A stretch of DNA of 64,000 bases from CAZQRP01 sp964596125 (GTDB taxonomy: Bacteria > Chloroflexota > Dehalococcoidia > GIF9 > UBA5629), in assembly GCA_964596125.1 (NCBI GenBank), contig CAZQRP010000010.1, positions 42,790 to 106,789 on the forward strand, in the 5' to 3' direction. Below, one piece after another: positions 32,788 to 42,511 of this stretch. Position 1 is the first letter of the stretch. Every line of letters begins with the position of its first letter. A model generated the notes under the pieces. The model worked only from the letters and a program-made list of their open reading frames with translations, made no database searches and had not been told where the DNA came from. Position numbers and translations under genes: made by a program.

Positions 32788-35193
32788 TCAGGCCCGCAAG
32801 GTAGCTCCCAGTTCCTTTGCCAACCTGTCAAGAATATGTCGCTGGACTTCATCAACCTCTTCATCTACCAACGTGTGACTTTCCGACTGGTAGGTTATTC
32901 TGAAAGCAAGAGACTTTTTACCTGCTGGAACTTGCTTGCCAAAGTATAAATCAAAGAGACCTACGTGGGTAATCAAAGGAGAATCCCGAATAATAGCATA
33001 AACCTGCTGGTAAGTAATCTGCTTGTCGACCAGCAGTGCTAAATCCCTCACTATGCTCGGATAACGGGAAATCGTTTTATATTTATAATCACCACTGACC
33101 AGAGACATCAGTTTCTCTATGTCAAATTCGATCAGGTAAGTGGCCTCTGTAAGCTCAAAAGCATTTAGTACTTTAGGATGAAGTTCCCCGACAACACCTA
33201 CCACCTCATTACCAATGGTCATAGAAGCAGTCCTCCCGGGATACAGGCTTTCATCATCAGCGGGTAAAAAGCTGGCCACCAGTCCTATTCTAGATAAGAG
33301 CGTTTCTGCAACGCCTTTAGCAATGAAAAAGTCGATAGGTTCTTCCTCTCTGCGCCAGAATAGCTCACGTTGCAGGCCACCGATCATAGCACACAGCACT
33401 TCCTTCTCATATGGCAGATCTCTCTTTCGAGGTATAAATACCCTTCCTAACTCAAAAACTCGAACGCCTTTTTGCTGGTACCTTTGATTGCGAGCTATAA
33501 CTGACAGCAGACCAGCTCGTAAGGTAGTGCGTAGATATTCCTGCTCCCTGCTCATGGGATTCGCCACTTTAGCCGGCTGCGGACCAATCAGCCGAAGCTC
33601 AGGAGAGAGCATCCTCATTATTTCCATGCTGGTTAAAGAATAGGTGATTACCTCCTGGAAACCACAACCAACCAATATATCTCTCACCTTCTGTTTAAAA
33701 GGTAGAATCGGTATCGATTCACGAATGGGCAACTGAGCGCTCAACGTAGTCGTTGGAATGTTATCATATCCGTAAATACGCGCTACTTCCTCTATCAGGT
33801 CAGCATCACAACTGATATCGGTACGCCACCAGGGAATATCAACCATAATTTTCATTGGTGATTCCGATGGCCTACAAACGAAACCAAAACATTCTAAAGC
33901 TTTTATTATGTCATCAATGCCCATCTCTATACCAACTAAGCGTTTAACCTCACTACTGGACAATACTATAGGTTCTTCCTCCCGCTTTCCCGGGTAAATG
34001 TCAATGATACCCTTCGCCGCCTTAGCACCAGTTAATTCCAGCATCATCTGAGTAGCCCGCTTCAATGCCACCATCGGCAAATCTCTACTAAGTCCCTTCT
34101 CAAAACGCAGCGAAGCTTCGCTACTTAGCTTAAGAGATATACTACCTTCATGGATTACCGCCTGGTTGAAGTTCGCCGATTCTAACAGGACAGTAGTTGT
34201 GTCGGATGTAATCTCCGTAGCCGCTCCACCCATAATGCCAGCAACAGCAATCGCCCTTGCTTTATCTGCAATGACCAGTATATCTCGATGTAAAGTCCGT
34301 TCGACTCCATCCAGAGTAGTAACTATTTCACCATCCCCACCTCGACGAACAATAATTTGCCTGTTATCAACTTCGTTACAATCGAACGCATGTAGCGGTT
34401 GTCCGTACTCCAGCATAACGTAGTTGGTAACATCAACGATATTACTGATAGGCCTCATACCAGAAGCCAGTAACCGCTGTTGCAGCCACTGAGGTGATGG
34501 ACCAATCTGTATTCCTGTAAGCACGCTAGCGCAATATCTCGGACACAAATCTGGTTCGGCAATTTCAACAGATGCAAACGAGTCCACTGCATTTTCTCGC
34601 TCATCGTATTGAATACCAGGTATATGCAGCCTACCACCGGTAAGAGCCGCTATCTCCCTGGCTATGCCAATCACAGACAAACAATCAGGACGATTAGGCG
34701 TAATATCCAGGTCCAGTATAGTATCACCAAGATATTCCGGTAACGGTGTACCTACCGGCGCTTCAGGGGAAAGAACCATAATCCCCTCATGGTTATCGGA
34801 AATCCCTAGCTCTTTCTCAGAACAAATCATACCATCAGAGACTACGCCACGAATCTTGGCCGACTTTAACTGGATCACCTCTCCTGAATGTCCATCTCTA
34901 AGTTTCGCACCGACACCGGCAAAAACTACCTTATCACCGACATGCAAATTAGGTGCGCCACAAACAACGGTTAACTGCCGGTCTCTTAAGTCAACAGTAG
35001 CCAATCTTAAACGGTCAGCATTCGGATGAGTATCAATACTGACAATTTGGCCGACTACTACGTTATTCCAGTCCCCACCTGTAACCTGTATCTCCCCTAC
35101 TTCCAATCCGGCCATAGTTAACCTTTCGGCTAATTCTTCAACAGATGTGGTAATATCTACATAGTCACGAAGCCAGTTAAGTGAAACTTTCAT
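32788..35193 (-). CDS. pheT: Phenylalanyl-tRNA synthetase beta subunit
   Basis: 801 aa, full length. Starts MKVSLNWLRDYVD, then a tRNA-binding (EMAP-like) domain with VVGQIVSIDTHPNADRLRL, the B3/4 editing domain (DITPNRPDCLSVIGIAREIAAL), the B5 domain, a catalytic-like core and a C-terminal ferredoxin-fold anticodon-binding domain. It forms the alpha2-beta2 enzyme with PheS, encoded 61 bases upstream in the same operon. Confidence 0.96.
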   Translation of the reverse strand: MKVSLNWLRDYVDITTSVEELAERLTMAGLEVGEIQVTGGDWNNVVVGQIVSIDTHPNADRLRLATVDLRDRQLTVVCGAPNLHVGDKVVFAGVGAKLRDGHSGEVIQLKSAKIRGVVSDGMICSEKELGISDNHEGIMVLSPEAPVGTPLPEYLGDTILDLDITPNRPDCLSVIGIAREIAALTGGRLHIPGIQYDERENAVDSFASVEIAEPDLCPRYCASVLTGIQIGPSPQWLQQRLLASGMRPISNIVDVTNYVMLEYGQPLHAFDCNEVDNRQIIVRRGGDGEIVTTLDGVERTLHRDILVIADKARAIAVAGIMGGAATEITSDTTTVLLESANFNQAVIHEGSISLKLSSEASLRFEKGLSRDLPMVALKRATQMMLELTGAKAAKGIIDIYPGKREEEPIVLSSSEVKRLVGIEMGIDDIIKALECFGFVCRPSESPMKIMVDIPWWRTDISCDADLIEEVARIYGYDNIPTTTLSAQLPIRESIPILPFKQKVRDILVGCGFQEVITYSLTSMEIMRMLSPELRLIGPQPAKVANPMSREQEYLRTTLRAGLLSVIARNQRYQQKGVRVFELGRVFIPRKRDLPYEKEVLCAMIGGLQRELFWRREEEPIDFFIAKGVAETLLSRIGLVASFLPADDESLYPGRTASMTIGNEVVGVVGELHPKVLNAFELTEATYLIEFDIEKLMSLVSGDYKYKTISRYPSIVRDLALLVDKQITYQQVYAIIRDSPLITHVGLFDLYFGKQVPAGKKSLAFRITYQSESHTLVDEEVDEVQRHILDRLAKELGATLRA

Positions 35194-35254
35194 CGTTTAT
35201 CCCTTTTGAGGAATATTTGTTACCAGATATTCAGTTCTCGAATGGAGGCGAATT

Positions 35255-36295
35255 CTAGAATTGCCCCAGGAATCTAAGGTCATTGCTGTAAAAGAGACGA
35301 ATATCGTCTATACCGTATCGAAGTATTGGGATTCTTTCCACGCCAATGCCAAAGGCAAATCCTGAATAGACTTCAGGATCAATATCAACACGCCTTAGAA
35401 CGTCAGGATGTACCATCCCTGCACCCATGATTTCAATCCAGCCACTGTTCCCACAGAGACGGCAACCAGTCCCCCGGCACACAAAACAGTCTATAGCTAC
35501 ATCAACACCAGGTTCCACGAAAGGAAAATAATCACATCGAAAACGGAACTTTCTATCCTTACCAAAGAGACAACGCGCAAATTCAACCAGAGTCCCTTTT
35601 AAATCAGCCATAGTGATATTGGTATCTACTGCCAGCCCCTCCACCTGGTAAAACATCCATTCATGTGTAGCATCAGTTGCCTCATATCTGTATACGCGCC
35701 CGGGAGCTATTATTCTTATTGGTGGACGTGATCTCTCCATAACTCGTATCTGGACTGGAGAGGTATGAGTCCGTAAAAGCATGGCGCCACCATGTGTATC
35801 GGCTTCACCCTCCATCCATAAAGTAGCAAAACTATCCCGAGCCGGATGTCCTGCCGGCATATTAAGCGCTTCGAAATTGTAATATTCCCATTCCACCTCA
35901 GGTCCTTCAACAGCCTGAAAACCCATACCATTAAAAATATCACAAATCTCGTCTAGAATCTGACTTGTTGGATGAAGACGTCCGAGCTGGACCTGCTTTC
36001 CGGGTAAACTTACATCAAGGCTTTCGCGTAGCGAAGTAACGGTTAAGCCTTGCTCCAAATCTTTTTTCTTATTGACCGCCCTAGTTTCAAAAGCTTTTTT
36101 AATCTCATTAGCCCTGGCCCCTACTACCCGTCTCTCCTCACCGGGCACATTTGCTAATGAACGCAGGACCTGTACCAGGTTGCTTTTCCTGCCCAAATAA
36201 TGAACTCGCCATTCATCAAGTTCTTTGAGATTGGTAACTTCATCTAACTCAGCAAAAGCTTTAGACGCAAGTTCTTCAATTTGATTTAGCATCAT
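35255..36295 (-). CDS. pheS: Phenylalanyl-tRNA synthetase alpha subunit
   Basis: 346 aa, full length. An N-terminal coiled coil leads to class II motifs: HPTSQILDEICDIFNGMGF (motif 1), FYQVEGLAVD (motif 2) and FAFGIGVERIPILRYGIDDIRLFY (motif 3), with the GAGMVHPDVL loop and Phe-binding residues. Charges tRNA-Phe with PheT. A CxxC pair (CFVCRGTGCRLCG) is also present near residues 272-286, perhaps a small metal-binding feature. 18 bases after rplT. Confidence 0.96.
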   Translation of the reverse strand: MMLNQIEELASKAFAELDEVTNLKELDEWRVHYLGRKSNLVQVLRSLANVPGEERRVVGARANEIKKAFETRAVNKKKDLEQGLTVTSLRESLDVSLPGKQVQLGRLHPTSQILDEICDIFNGMGFQAVEGPEVEWEYYNFEALNMPAGHPARDSFATLWMEGEADTHGGAMLLRTHTSPVQIRVMERSRPPIRIIAPGRVYRYEATDATHEWMFYQVEGLAVDTNITMADLKGTLVEFARCLFGKDRKFRFRCDYFPFVEPGVDVAIDCFVCRGTGCRLCGNSGWIEIMGAGMVHPDVLRRVDIDPEVYSGFAFGIGVERIPILRYGIDDIRLFYSNDLRFLGQF

Positions 36296-36313
36296 TTCCA
36301 GATACGGGCAGGG

Positions 36314-36673
36314 CTAGCTGTTATGTACATCTGAAGCTAAGGTCACTAACTTGGAAAATCTGGTTGGATCATTTACTGCCATTTCCGCCAACATCTTGCG
36401 ATTTATCTCCACATTAGCCTTTCTTAAGCCGTCGATGAACTGGCTATAAGATAGCCCACCATCTCTGGCAGCAGCATTAATCCGTATAATCCACAGCCTT
36501 CGCATATCACCCTTACGCTCACGCCGATGGCAATAAGCATAATCTAAAGCATGAAGCATAGATTCATGGGCCCGTCTATAGAGCGAATGCCGGGTAGCCC
36601 TATGCCCTCTAGTAAGCTTTAGAACTTTTTTATGTCGTCGATGAGTGGTTACTCCACCTTTAACTCTTGGCAA
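36314..36673 (-). CDS. rplT: Ribosomal protein L20
   Basis: 119 aa. The basic N-terminal extension (MPRVKGGVTTHRRHKKVLK) and SQFIDGLRKANVEINRKMLAEMAVNDPTRF are characteristic. It binds 23S rRNA early in 50S assembly and in other bacteria represses its own operon. It starts at TTG (36673) with AGGAGG 6 bases upstream, after rpmI. Confidence 0.97.
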   Translation of the reverse strand: MPRVKGGVTTHRRHKKVLKLTRGHRATRHSLYRRAHESMLHALDYAYCHRRERKGDMRRLWIIRINAAARDGGLSYSQFIDGLRKANVEINRKMLAEMAVNDPTRFSKLVTLASDVHNS

Positions 36674-36688
36674 TCACTTCCTCCTGAT

Positions 36689-36892
36689 TTATTTCAAACC
36701 GTATGGTAAAAGCCGTTTTATCCTGGCCTTATCTGCGGGCTGGACAGGAATCGTCTCATCATAAAGACGTTTCGTTCTGGCTGGTTTCTTACGTCTTAAA
36801 TGACTCTTGCCACCCTTCACTCGCATAATCCTGCCACTGCCGGTTATGTGGAAGCGGCTTTTCGCTCCTTTATGAGTCCTTAGTTTCGGCAC
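36689..36892 (-). CDS. rpmI: Ribosomal protein L35
   Basis: 67 aa, basic, starting PKLRTHKGAKSRFHITGSG and containing HLRRKKPARTKR as in all L35 proteins. The GTG start (36892) lies 23 bases inside infC, with GGAGG within the infC coding region, so translation is coupled. Part of the conserved thrS-infC-rpmI-rplT-pheST order. Confidence 0.95.
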   Translation of the reverse strand: MPKLRTHKGAKSRFHITGSGRIMRVKGGKSHLRRKKPARTKRLYDETIPVQPADKARIKRLLPYGLK

Positions 36893-37466
36893 CTGAACCT
36901 GCCTCCTTCGCTTTAATTCCTTTTGCTTGTCTAGCAGATACAGGAGAAAGCACCAGGTTCATAATACGTCCCTCCAGAGACGGTGAACCATCTATTCCAG
37001 CTATATCCTTCAAATCATCTGCTACCTTTTGTAATGCTTTCAAACCCAGTTCGGGATGGGTAATCTCCCGACCGCGGAAAACTACAAAAACTCTGACTTT
37101 GTCACCCTCTTCTAAAAGCCTTCTGGCTACTTTAATTTTCGTTTCCAGATCATGTTCATGCACTCTCGATTTAATACGAATTTCTTTTAATGCGCTCGCT
37201 CTCTGTATCTGGCGTGCCTTGCGTTGTTTCTTGGTCTGTTCATATCTATATCTGCCGTAGTCAAGAAGCCGGCACACAGGTGGTTCCGACATAGCCGCTA
37301 CTTCCACTAAATCAAGGTTACGTTCATTGGCAATCTGCAATGCTTTTGCAATCGGCATTATCCCCAATTGCTCCCCGGCTTCCCCTATAACCCTCACATC
37401 CTTGGCTCGAATCCGTCTGTTAACTCGCGGCTCTTTCGCCGCTTCAGTCCTCAACCTCTTTACCAT
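36870..37466 (-). CDS. infC: Translation initiation factor IF-3
   Basis: 198 aa. RVNRRIRAKDVRVIGEAGEQLG starts the N domain, NLDLVEVAAMSEPPVCRLLDYGRYRYE is the interdomain signature, and KEIRIKSRVHEHDLETKI begins the C domain that contacts the P site of 16S rRNA. An acidic/Lys tail of about 20 residues follows. The start is assigned to ATG 37466, which has no good ribosome binding site; infC often uses a rare start codon for autoregulation, so the N terminus may differ by a few codons. Confidence 0.94.
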   Translation of the reverse strand: MVKRLRTEAAKEPRVNRRIRAKDVRVIGEAGEQLGIMPIAKALQIANERNLDLVEVAAMSEPPVCRLLDYGRYRYEQTKKQRKARQIQRASALKEIRIKSRVHEHDLETKIKVARRLLEEGDKVRVFVVFRGREITHPELGLKALQKVADDLKDIAGIDGSPSLEGRIMNLVLSPVSARQAKGIKAKEAGSGAETKDS

Positions 37467-37510
37467 AGTTTATTCATCGGGCAAAAATATAACACATTCA
37501 CAGCAGGAAA

Positions 37511-39253
37511 TCAAAGCTTATATGAGTCCCTGGCTTTAATAATTGCTTTTATACCGTCAATAAACTTAGATATGGACTGTGAACCAAGATCTTCTCCGGT
37601 TCTTAACCGAACAGATACAGCAGAATCAGCGAGTTCCTTATCACCAACAATAAGCATATAGGGGATTTTACTCAGTTGAGCCTCTCTTATTTTCAGGTTC
37701 ATCCTTTCCGACCGGTAGTCAACCTGAATACGGATACCTTCTCCCATAAATATATCAGCCAACTGGCGAGCATAGTCAAGATGTCTGTCAGCTATAGGAA
37801 TTATTACAACCTGGACTGGAGAAAGCCATACCGGAAAAGCTCCACCATATTGCTCAATAAGGCAAGCCATAAACCGTTCCATACTCCCCAGTACAGTACG
37901 ATGCACCATTACTACCTGATGTTCTGATCCATCTTCACCTATATAATTAACATCAAAACGTTGAGGCAAATTGAAATCAACCTGAATAGTCGGCCCCTGC
38001 CATAATCGTCCCAGTGCATCCTTCAGCTTAATGTCAATTTTAGGCCCGTAGAAAACACCCTCACCCGGGTCTATAGTATAATCAAGTTTAAGGTCCCGCA
38101 GCACGTTCCTCAATGATTCCGTAGCTCCTTCCCATATTTTCATTGTCCCGGCATACTTCTCTGGGCGAGTGGATAGAAGCAACTCATAATCACTGAAACC
38201 AAATGTACTCATCATAAAGCTGGCCAACTCCACTACCCCCGCAACCTCAGCTTCAAGCTGGTCAGGCCGGCAAAAAATATGGGCATCATCTTGAGTAAAG
38301 CCGCGCACCCGTGCCAGACCATGCAATACACCCGACCGCTCATAGCGATATACTGTACCGAGCTCAGCATAACGTAGCGGGAGAGCCCGATAGCTACGTA
38401 ATTGTGTTTTATAAATCAAGATGTGTCCCAGGCAATTCATTGGCTTGATAATATATTCCTGTCCCTCTATGTCCATAGGGGAATACAGATTATCCCTGTA
38501 AAAATCCCAATGCCCGCTGGTCTTCCATAAATTTAACTTTGCAATGTGCGGAGTATAAAGGATTTCATAGCCCCTCTTGAAATGCTCGTCCTTCCAAAAA
38601 TCTTCGATAATCCGACGCACCTGAGCACCCTTGGGATGCCAGTGTACCAATCCCGGCCCTGCTTCATCATGAAGGCTGAAGAGATCAAGCTCCTTCCCCA
38701 GTTTTCTGTGGTCACGCTTGCCCGCTTCGGCCAACAGTGATAAATACTTCTCCAACTCGGCTTCAGTTTCAAAAGCAATGCCATAAATCCTTTGCAGCAT
38801 GGGACGTCTTTCGTCACCACGCCAGTAAGCTCCGGCAGTGCTGATCAGCTTGAACGTCTTTATTTCACCGGTTGAGCTCACATGAGGACCGCGGCATAAG
38901 TCGGTGAAAGAACCCTGCCGGTAGATAGTTACAACATCGTTAGGAAGCTCTTCAATTAATTCCAGCTTATACGGCTGGTCAGAGAACAACTCCCTTGCCT
39001 TTACCTTGTCCACCTCCTCGCTAACGAAAGGAGAATCTGCCGCAATTATTTCTTTCATCCTGGCTTCGATTACCGGCAGATCCTCGGGAACGAGAGCCCG
39101 GGGCAATTCAAAATCATAATAAAAGCCAGCCTCAATTGGCGGCCCGATGCCAAACCTGGTATCAGGGAAAAGAGACAGGACAGCTTCAGCCATGACATGT
39201 GAAACTGAGTGCCGCATAGTTTCTAATTTAGACTCTTTGTCTTCAGGTGCCAT
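37511..39253 (-). CDS. thrS: Threonyl-tRNA synthetase lacking the TGS domain
   Basis: 580 aa, about 60 shorter than usual. The N-terminal TGS domain is missing and the protein opens directly into the editing domain (MRHSVSHVMAEAV with HxxxH, and later GPHVSSTGEIK). Catalytic motifs are present: motif 2 YRYERSGVLHGLARVRGFTQ and the zinc ligands CLGH, H in DAHIF and HR in VMVHRTVLGSMERF. The anticodon-binding domain is complete. It charges tRNA-Thr and proofreads Ser. First gene of the infC/ribosomal protein/pheST operon, behind a terminator-like hairpin. Confidence 0.94.
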   Translation of the reverse strand: MAPEDKESKLETMRHSVSHVMAEAVLSLFPDTRFGIGPPIEAGFYYDFELPRALVPEDLPVIEARMKEIIAADSPFVSEEVDKVKARELFSDQPYKLELIEELPNDVVTIYRQGSFTDLCRGPHVSSTGEIKTFKLISTAGAYWRGDERRPMLQRIYGIAFETEAELEKYLSLLAEAGKRDHRKLGKELDLFSLHDEAGPGLVHWHPKGAQVRRIIEDFWKDEHFKRGYEILYTPHIAKLNLWKTSGHWDFYRDNLYSPMDIEGQEYIIKPMNCLGHILIYKTQLRSYRALPLRYAELGTVYRYERSGVLHGLARVRGFTQDDAHIFCRPDQLEAEVAGVVELASFMMSTFGFSDYELLLSTRPEKYAGTMKIWEGATESLRNVLRDLKLDYTIDPGEGVFYGPKIDIKLKDALGRLWQGPTIQVDFNLPQRFDVNYIGEDGSEHQVVMVHRTVLGSMERFMACLIEQYGGAFPVWLSPVQVVIIPIADRHLDYARQLADIFMGEGIRIQVDYRSERMNLKIREAQLSKIPYMLIVGDKELADSAVSVRLRTGEDLGSQSISKFIDGIKAIIKARDSYKL

Positions 39254-39280
39254 CCTTTCATTCCCGCTACCAATTTAATT

Positions 39281-39313
39281 AAATAAAAACCCCGCGCAGT
39301 TATCAGCGAGAGG
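39281..39313 (-). terminator. Terminator-like hairpin in the thrS leader
   Basis: On the minus strand CCTCTCGC (39313-39306) can pair with GCGCGGGG (39297-39290) around an 8-base loop, with one mismatch, followed by a TTTTTATTT run. It lies 30 bases upstream of the thrS start, so it may be an attenuator of the operon. I looked for a T-box consensus nearby and did not find one. Confidence 0.45.
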
Positions 39314-39409
39314 TTCCTTCACAGTAGTTACATTCACACTATACTACTATTTATAAATTGCCTCTATCCCTATTATACCTATATAAAGTGCCAATTAGCT
39401 AGTTCTCCC

Positions 39410-40672
39410 TTAATTACTCGCCTTTTTCCAATCAGGAGGGTTGATCTTCAGTTTGGTAAATCTGGCAACGAAGTCCCTTTTCAATATCTCAAGCGTATAT
39501 ACTCCCGGTGTTATTACCCGAAGAGTAAAGTCGTGCTGCAAGTCCTTACCATTCCACGTAAGTAAAACATCATAGTCAGGTCCATAAATGGTAAGGTTCC
39601 AATCAAACATTATTTTATCATTCCCCACCCATTCAACAGAGCCTTCAATCCTGTCTTCCGCCTCTAACTTACGTTCGAATTTTACCGATGATGCTTTTAA
39701 TATAGGCCACAGGCTATACGCAAGTTCAGTCTCGTACACTCCCGAACCCAAAGCCGGTGGCCCCGCAAAAAAATACCGATCATTGAAGCAAATGAGATTG
39801 CTGCTGTAGTCGCTTGTTAAAGCCCAATCAAGAAATTCAAACGATAGAACAGAAGTGGAAAAATCAATCTGGGGCTCAATCATCCTCCATACGCCTTTGC
39901 TGTGGCGCTCAAACAGATAGGCGTGATAAGTATTTGTGCCCGGGGGACAACCGATAGCGACATATATTTCATTTGGCGGTACACCGGAAGCACGCAGCAT
40001 ACTGCAAAGGAGAATCGCTATGTCCTCACAATCGCCTGTGCCACATTCAAGTGTTTCTATCGGTAGTTGCCAGTAGTCGACATAACCATAAACAGATGGA
40101 TCTCTCTTATATTGAACATTCGAAGCTACCCATTCCCTAAGAGCATCAAAATCACTATAGTAGCGTCTCCACGGTGAAGAAAGAATAGTATTCACTGCTG
40201 ACTTAACTTCCTCAGCATCGGGGGTCACATATCGCTGTGCTTGTGCTGGATTATTCAATGGCCTACGTGATAATACGGCCGAGCCGATCATTACCAGTTT
40301 GCCGTGAGACCATTCGGAAACAACGTCACCACATTTCACCTTGACCCTTACAGTGTACATACCGGACGTAGGCCAAGAATGTGAGGCAAGAGCTGTTGTA
40401 GACCAGGTATAGCTTCCATCGCCCCAGTAAAATCCATATGAGTGCTTCCCATCCAGGCTGGAATTAACACCAACAGTATAGGTTAAAACTTCATCGACTT
40501 TGCCGGCTGATGGTCCGTCCGGCATACTGACAGTAATTAGTTGAGAAGCTTCCACCTGCTTGGACACATCTGATACAGGTAACAGTTGAGATGGATCGGT
40601 AATACCACAACCGGATAGCATTATAGCCAATGCTGCTGTAAGTGCAACACCATGCAGCACAATACTATTCAC
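39410..40672 (-). CDS. Lipoprotein with PKD-like and transglutaminase-like domains
   Basis: 420 aa. The signal peptide ends in the lipobox IMLSGC (Cys22). A PKD-like beta sandwich spans about residues 60-125 (GFYWGDGSYTWSTTALASHSW). A transglutaminase-like fold follows, with Cys in GTGDCEDIAILL, His in NTYHAYLF and an acidic position in EPQIDF. A C-terminal beta domain ends in YTLEILKRDF. Such proteins are extracytoplasmic and either crosslink, cleave or bind proteins at the cell surface. The catalytic triad appears to be kept. The GTG start follows GAGAGGTA. It is a single-gene unit. Confidence 0.8.
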   Translation of the reverse strand: MNSIVLHGVALTAALAIMLSGCGITDPSQLLPVSDVSKQVEASQLITVSMPDGPSAGKVDEVLTYTVGVNSSLDGKHSYGFYWGDGSYTWSTTALASHSWPTSGMYTVRVKVKCGDVVSEWSHGKLVMIGSAVLSRRPLNNPAQAQRYVTPDAEEVKSAVNTILSSPWRRYYSDFDALREWVASNVQYKRDPSVYGYVDYWQLPIETLECGTGDCEDIAILLCSMLRASGVPPNEIYVAIGCPPGTNTYHAYLFERHSKGVWRMIEPQIDFSTSVLSFEFLDWALTSDYSSNLICFNDRYFFAGPPALGSGVYETELAYSLWPILKASSVKFERKLEAEDRIEGSVEWVGNDKIMFDWNLTIYGPDYDVLLTWNGKDLQHDFTLRVITPGVYTLEILKRDFVARFTKLKINPPDWKKASN

Positions 40673-41011
40673 TACCTCTCCCCCCCATGTCTTTTCCCAA
40701 TAGCACCATTACACTTATGACTCATTATACATCCATTACGAGTAATGTAAAAATAATAGCAAGTTTTACGCTCCATTAGTCTCAATTAACTATAGACTTT
40801 TGGCCTGTTTTTGTCATCATAATAATGATTACACAGGTCCAATTATCTGTTAACTGGCAGGTCGTGTTTGAGATCAAAGACAGCTTTACAGCCGTCTACG
40901 GGAATCCAGAAGTATTACCAGGCTAAGTCTTTCAGGCCGCTACTGACAAAGACGAGTGGTATACCCGTATCCTGGCAATAGCCAGCGAACTCCACAAAGA
41001 CTCGCCAGATT
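40673..41011. other. Intergenic between lipoprotein and pckA
   Basis: About 340 bases upstream of the lipoprotein gene and downstream of pckA. Plus-strand stretches around 40855-40935 and 40937-41020 read as protein-like but are broken by a stop and have no start. No family could be named. Possibly a decayed gene. Confidence 0.35.
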
Positions 41012-42511
41012 TCATGGTTTCAGGGCATTTATAATAGCCGGATTAAGACCGTGGAACTGAGAAAGCCATCCCAGTCTCTCCTGTTTCAAATCCTGCGACA
41101 TCTCACGAACTTTATCTCCGGGATAGTAATTAGCCAGGTCAAAGCGGGCCAGGTCTACGCCGGGAATTTCAACCGGCACATCATAGCCCCAGAAGTCATC
41201 ATTTTTCCATACAATATTATTTCGTGCTACCATCTCAATTATCTTTACCGAGTCACCCACAGTTATTTTTTGTCCCCTAGCTGCTCCGCCTACTTTTCCC
41301 GTATTCAGAAGAAAACACTGGATATCGGGATTATTCATCAGGATACTGAGAAAGATATTACCCTCCTCTTCCTCAGGTCCTACTATGAAAGGATTAGTAC
41401 CAACAACTCTGCGCGGCTTCCCCGCTTCCGACGGATCACCAGCCGATGTCTCTATGGACTCGCCCAGCATGAAAGCCGCTGCTCCCCATTCGGGAGAAAG
41501 ACGGATTATCGGCGGCTGAATATCATGATGTCTGGTAATAAATATGACGAAGTCAACCTTTTCCAGGTCGATCTCTTTATCAGTAAACGCTATATCACCT
41601 CTCTTGACCATAGCTCGTCCATTGGCTGTCAGGGTAGTATCGAAAAAATCTACCCTGCCCGTTTCCGGGTACACACGAACATTTTCCAGTATAGCCCGTG
41701 GACTTATCGCTGCCGAATATAGAAGCGGCTGTGCACCGGGCTCCAGCCCTTCAGTCTTCATATAGAAAGACTCCTCAGTGCCAATCGCACTACCATCAGA
41801 CCTGAGTATCACCACATCATCCTGACGAATTACCACCCTTTCCGGTGGACGTAACCAGTGTGAATGACAGGCAAGCGATGTCTTGCCAGTACCACTGAGA
41901 CCAAAGAGAAGAAAGCCTTTGTTAACCAACGCGCCGTCACGAGAAACCCGAACGATCTTACTTGCTGCATGGAGTCCAAGATTACCCTCCTTCTTCGCCC
42001 AGTACATCACCTGCCGAAGCATTGCTTTCTTATTCTCACCCTTGTAATCGCTGCCCGCAATGAGCGTCATACCCGATTCAGGAAAGACCAGAACTTTTTT
42101 CTCCGGCCACTCTGGAACTGTAATCGCTACAAAGTCAGGCTCACCTCCTTCAGGAGGAAATAACGTGTTGCCCCACATGAGGGGCAATCGCGGATATCCA
42201 GCGGTAACATATATCCGACAATTTCTTCTAAAGCCCTGCGTCTGGCACATCACCTTGTCGAGCATAATCATCTCTTTATCACGCAGGTACTCTAAGACAT
42301 CGCTAATAAACTTTATATCTTCCTGATCAGGCTCACCCATCACCACCTCAGTAAACTTGGCTATCCTGTTTCGTACCTTTGTCGTCACTGCAAGATTACC
42401 AAACTCTGTTATCATTCCCCCCTCTTCCAGAGCCCATTCCCTGAGTTTTTCTTCAGACGGATTATCGATTATCCTTTTCGGCCGAAAATCAGTTTTAAAG
42501 ATATCATGCAT
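41012..42511 (-). CDS. pckA: Phosphoenolpyruvate carboxykinase (ATP)
   Basis: 499 aa, slightly shorter than enteric PckA (540). GSDYKGENKKAMLR is the kinase-1 region, FGLSGTGKTSLACHSH the P-loop, IRQDDVVIL the kinase-2/metal site, and GGAARGQKIT is a C-terminal adenine-binding segment. The Lys/His metal ligands appear conserved. It interconverts oxaloacetate and PEP, using or making ATP, central to gluconeogenesis or anaplerosis. ATG after AGGAGGGG. It is transcribed alone. Confidence 0.92.
   Translation of the reverse strand: MHDIFKTDFRPKRIIDNPSEEKLREWALEEGGMITEFGNLAVTTKVRNRIAKFTEVVMGEPDQEDIKFISDVLEYLRDKEMIMLDKVMCQTQGFRRNCRIYVTAGYPRLPLMWGNTLFPPEGGEPDFVAITVPEWPEKKVLVFPESGMTLIAGSDYKGENKKAMLRQVMYWAKKEGNLGLHAASKIVRVSRDGALVNKGFLLFGLSGTGKTSLACHSHWLRPPERVVIRQDDVVILRSDGSAIGTEESFYMKTEGLEPGAQPLLYSAAISPRAILENVRVYPETGRVDFFDTTLTANGRAMVKRGDIAFTDKEIDLEKVDFVIFITRHHDIQPPIIRLSPEWGAAAFMLGESIETSAGDPSEAGKPRRVVGTNPFIVGPEEEEGNIFLSILMNNPDIQCFLLNTGKVGGAARGQKITVGDSVKIIEMVARNNIVWKNDDFWGYDVPVEIPGVDLARFDLANYYPGDKVREMSQDLKQERLGWLSQFHGLNPAIINALKP

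Noticed and set aside
39281..39400. T-box riboswitch upstream of thrS
   Set aside because: A terminator-like hairpin is present but the conserved T-box sequence and specifier stem could not be found.
41051..41722. 223-codon plus-strand frame opposite pckA
   Set aside because: It is fully antisense to a clear PEP carboxykinase and has low-complexity, family-free sequence.
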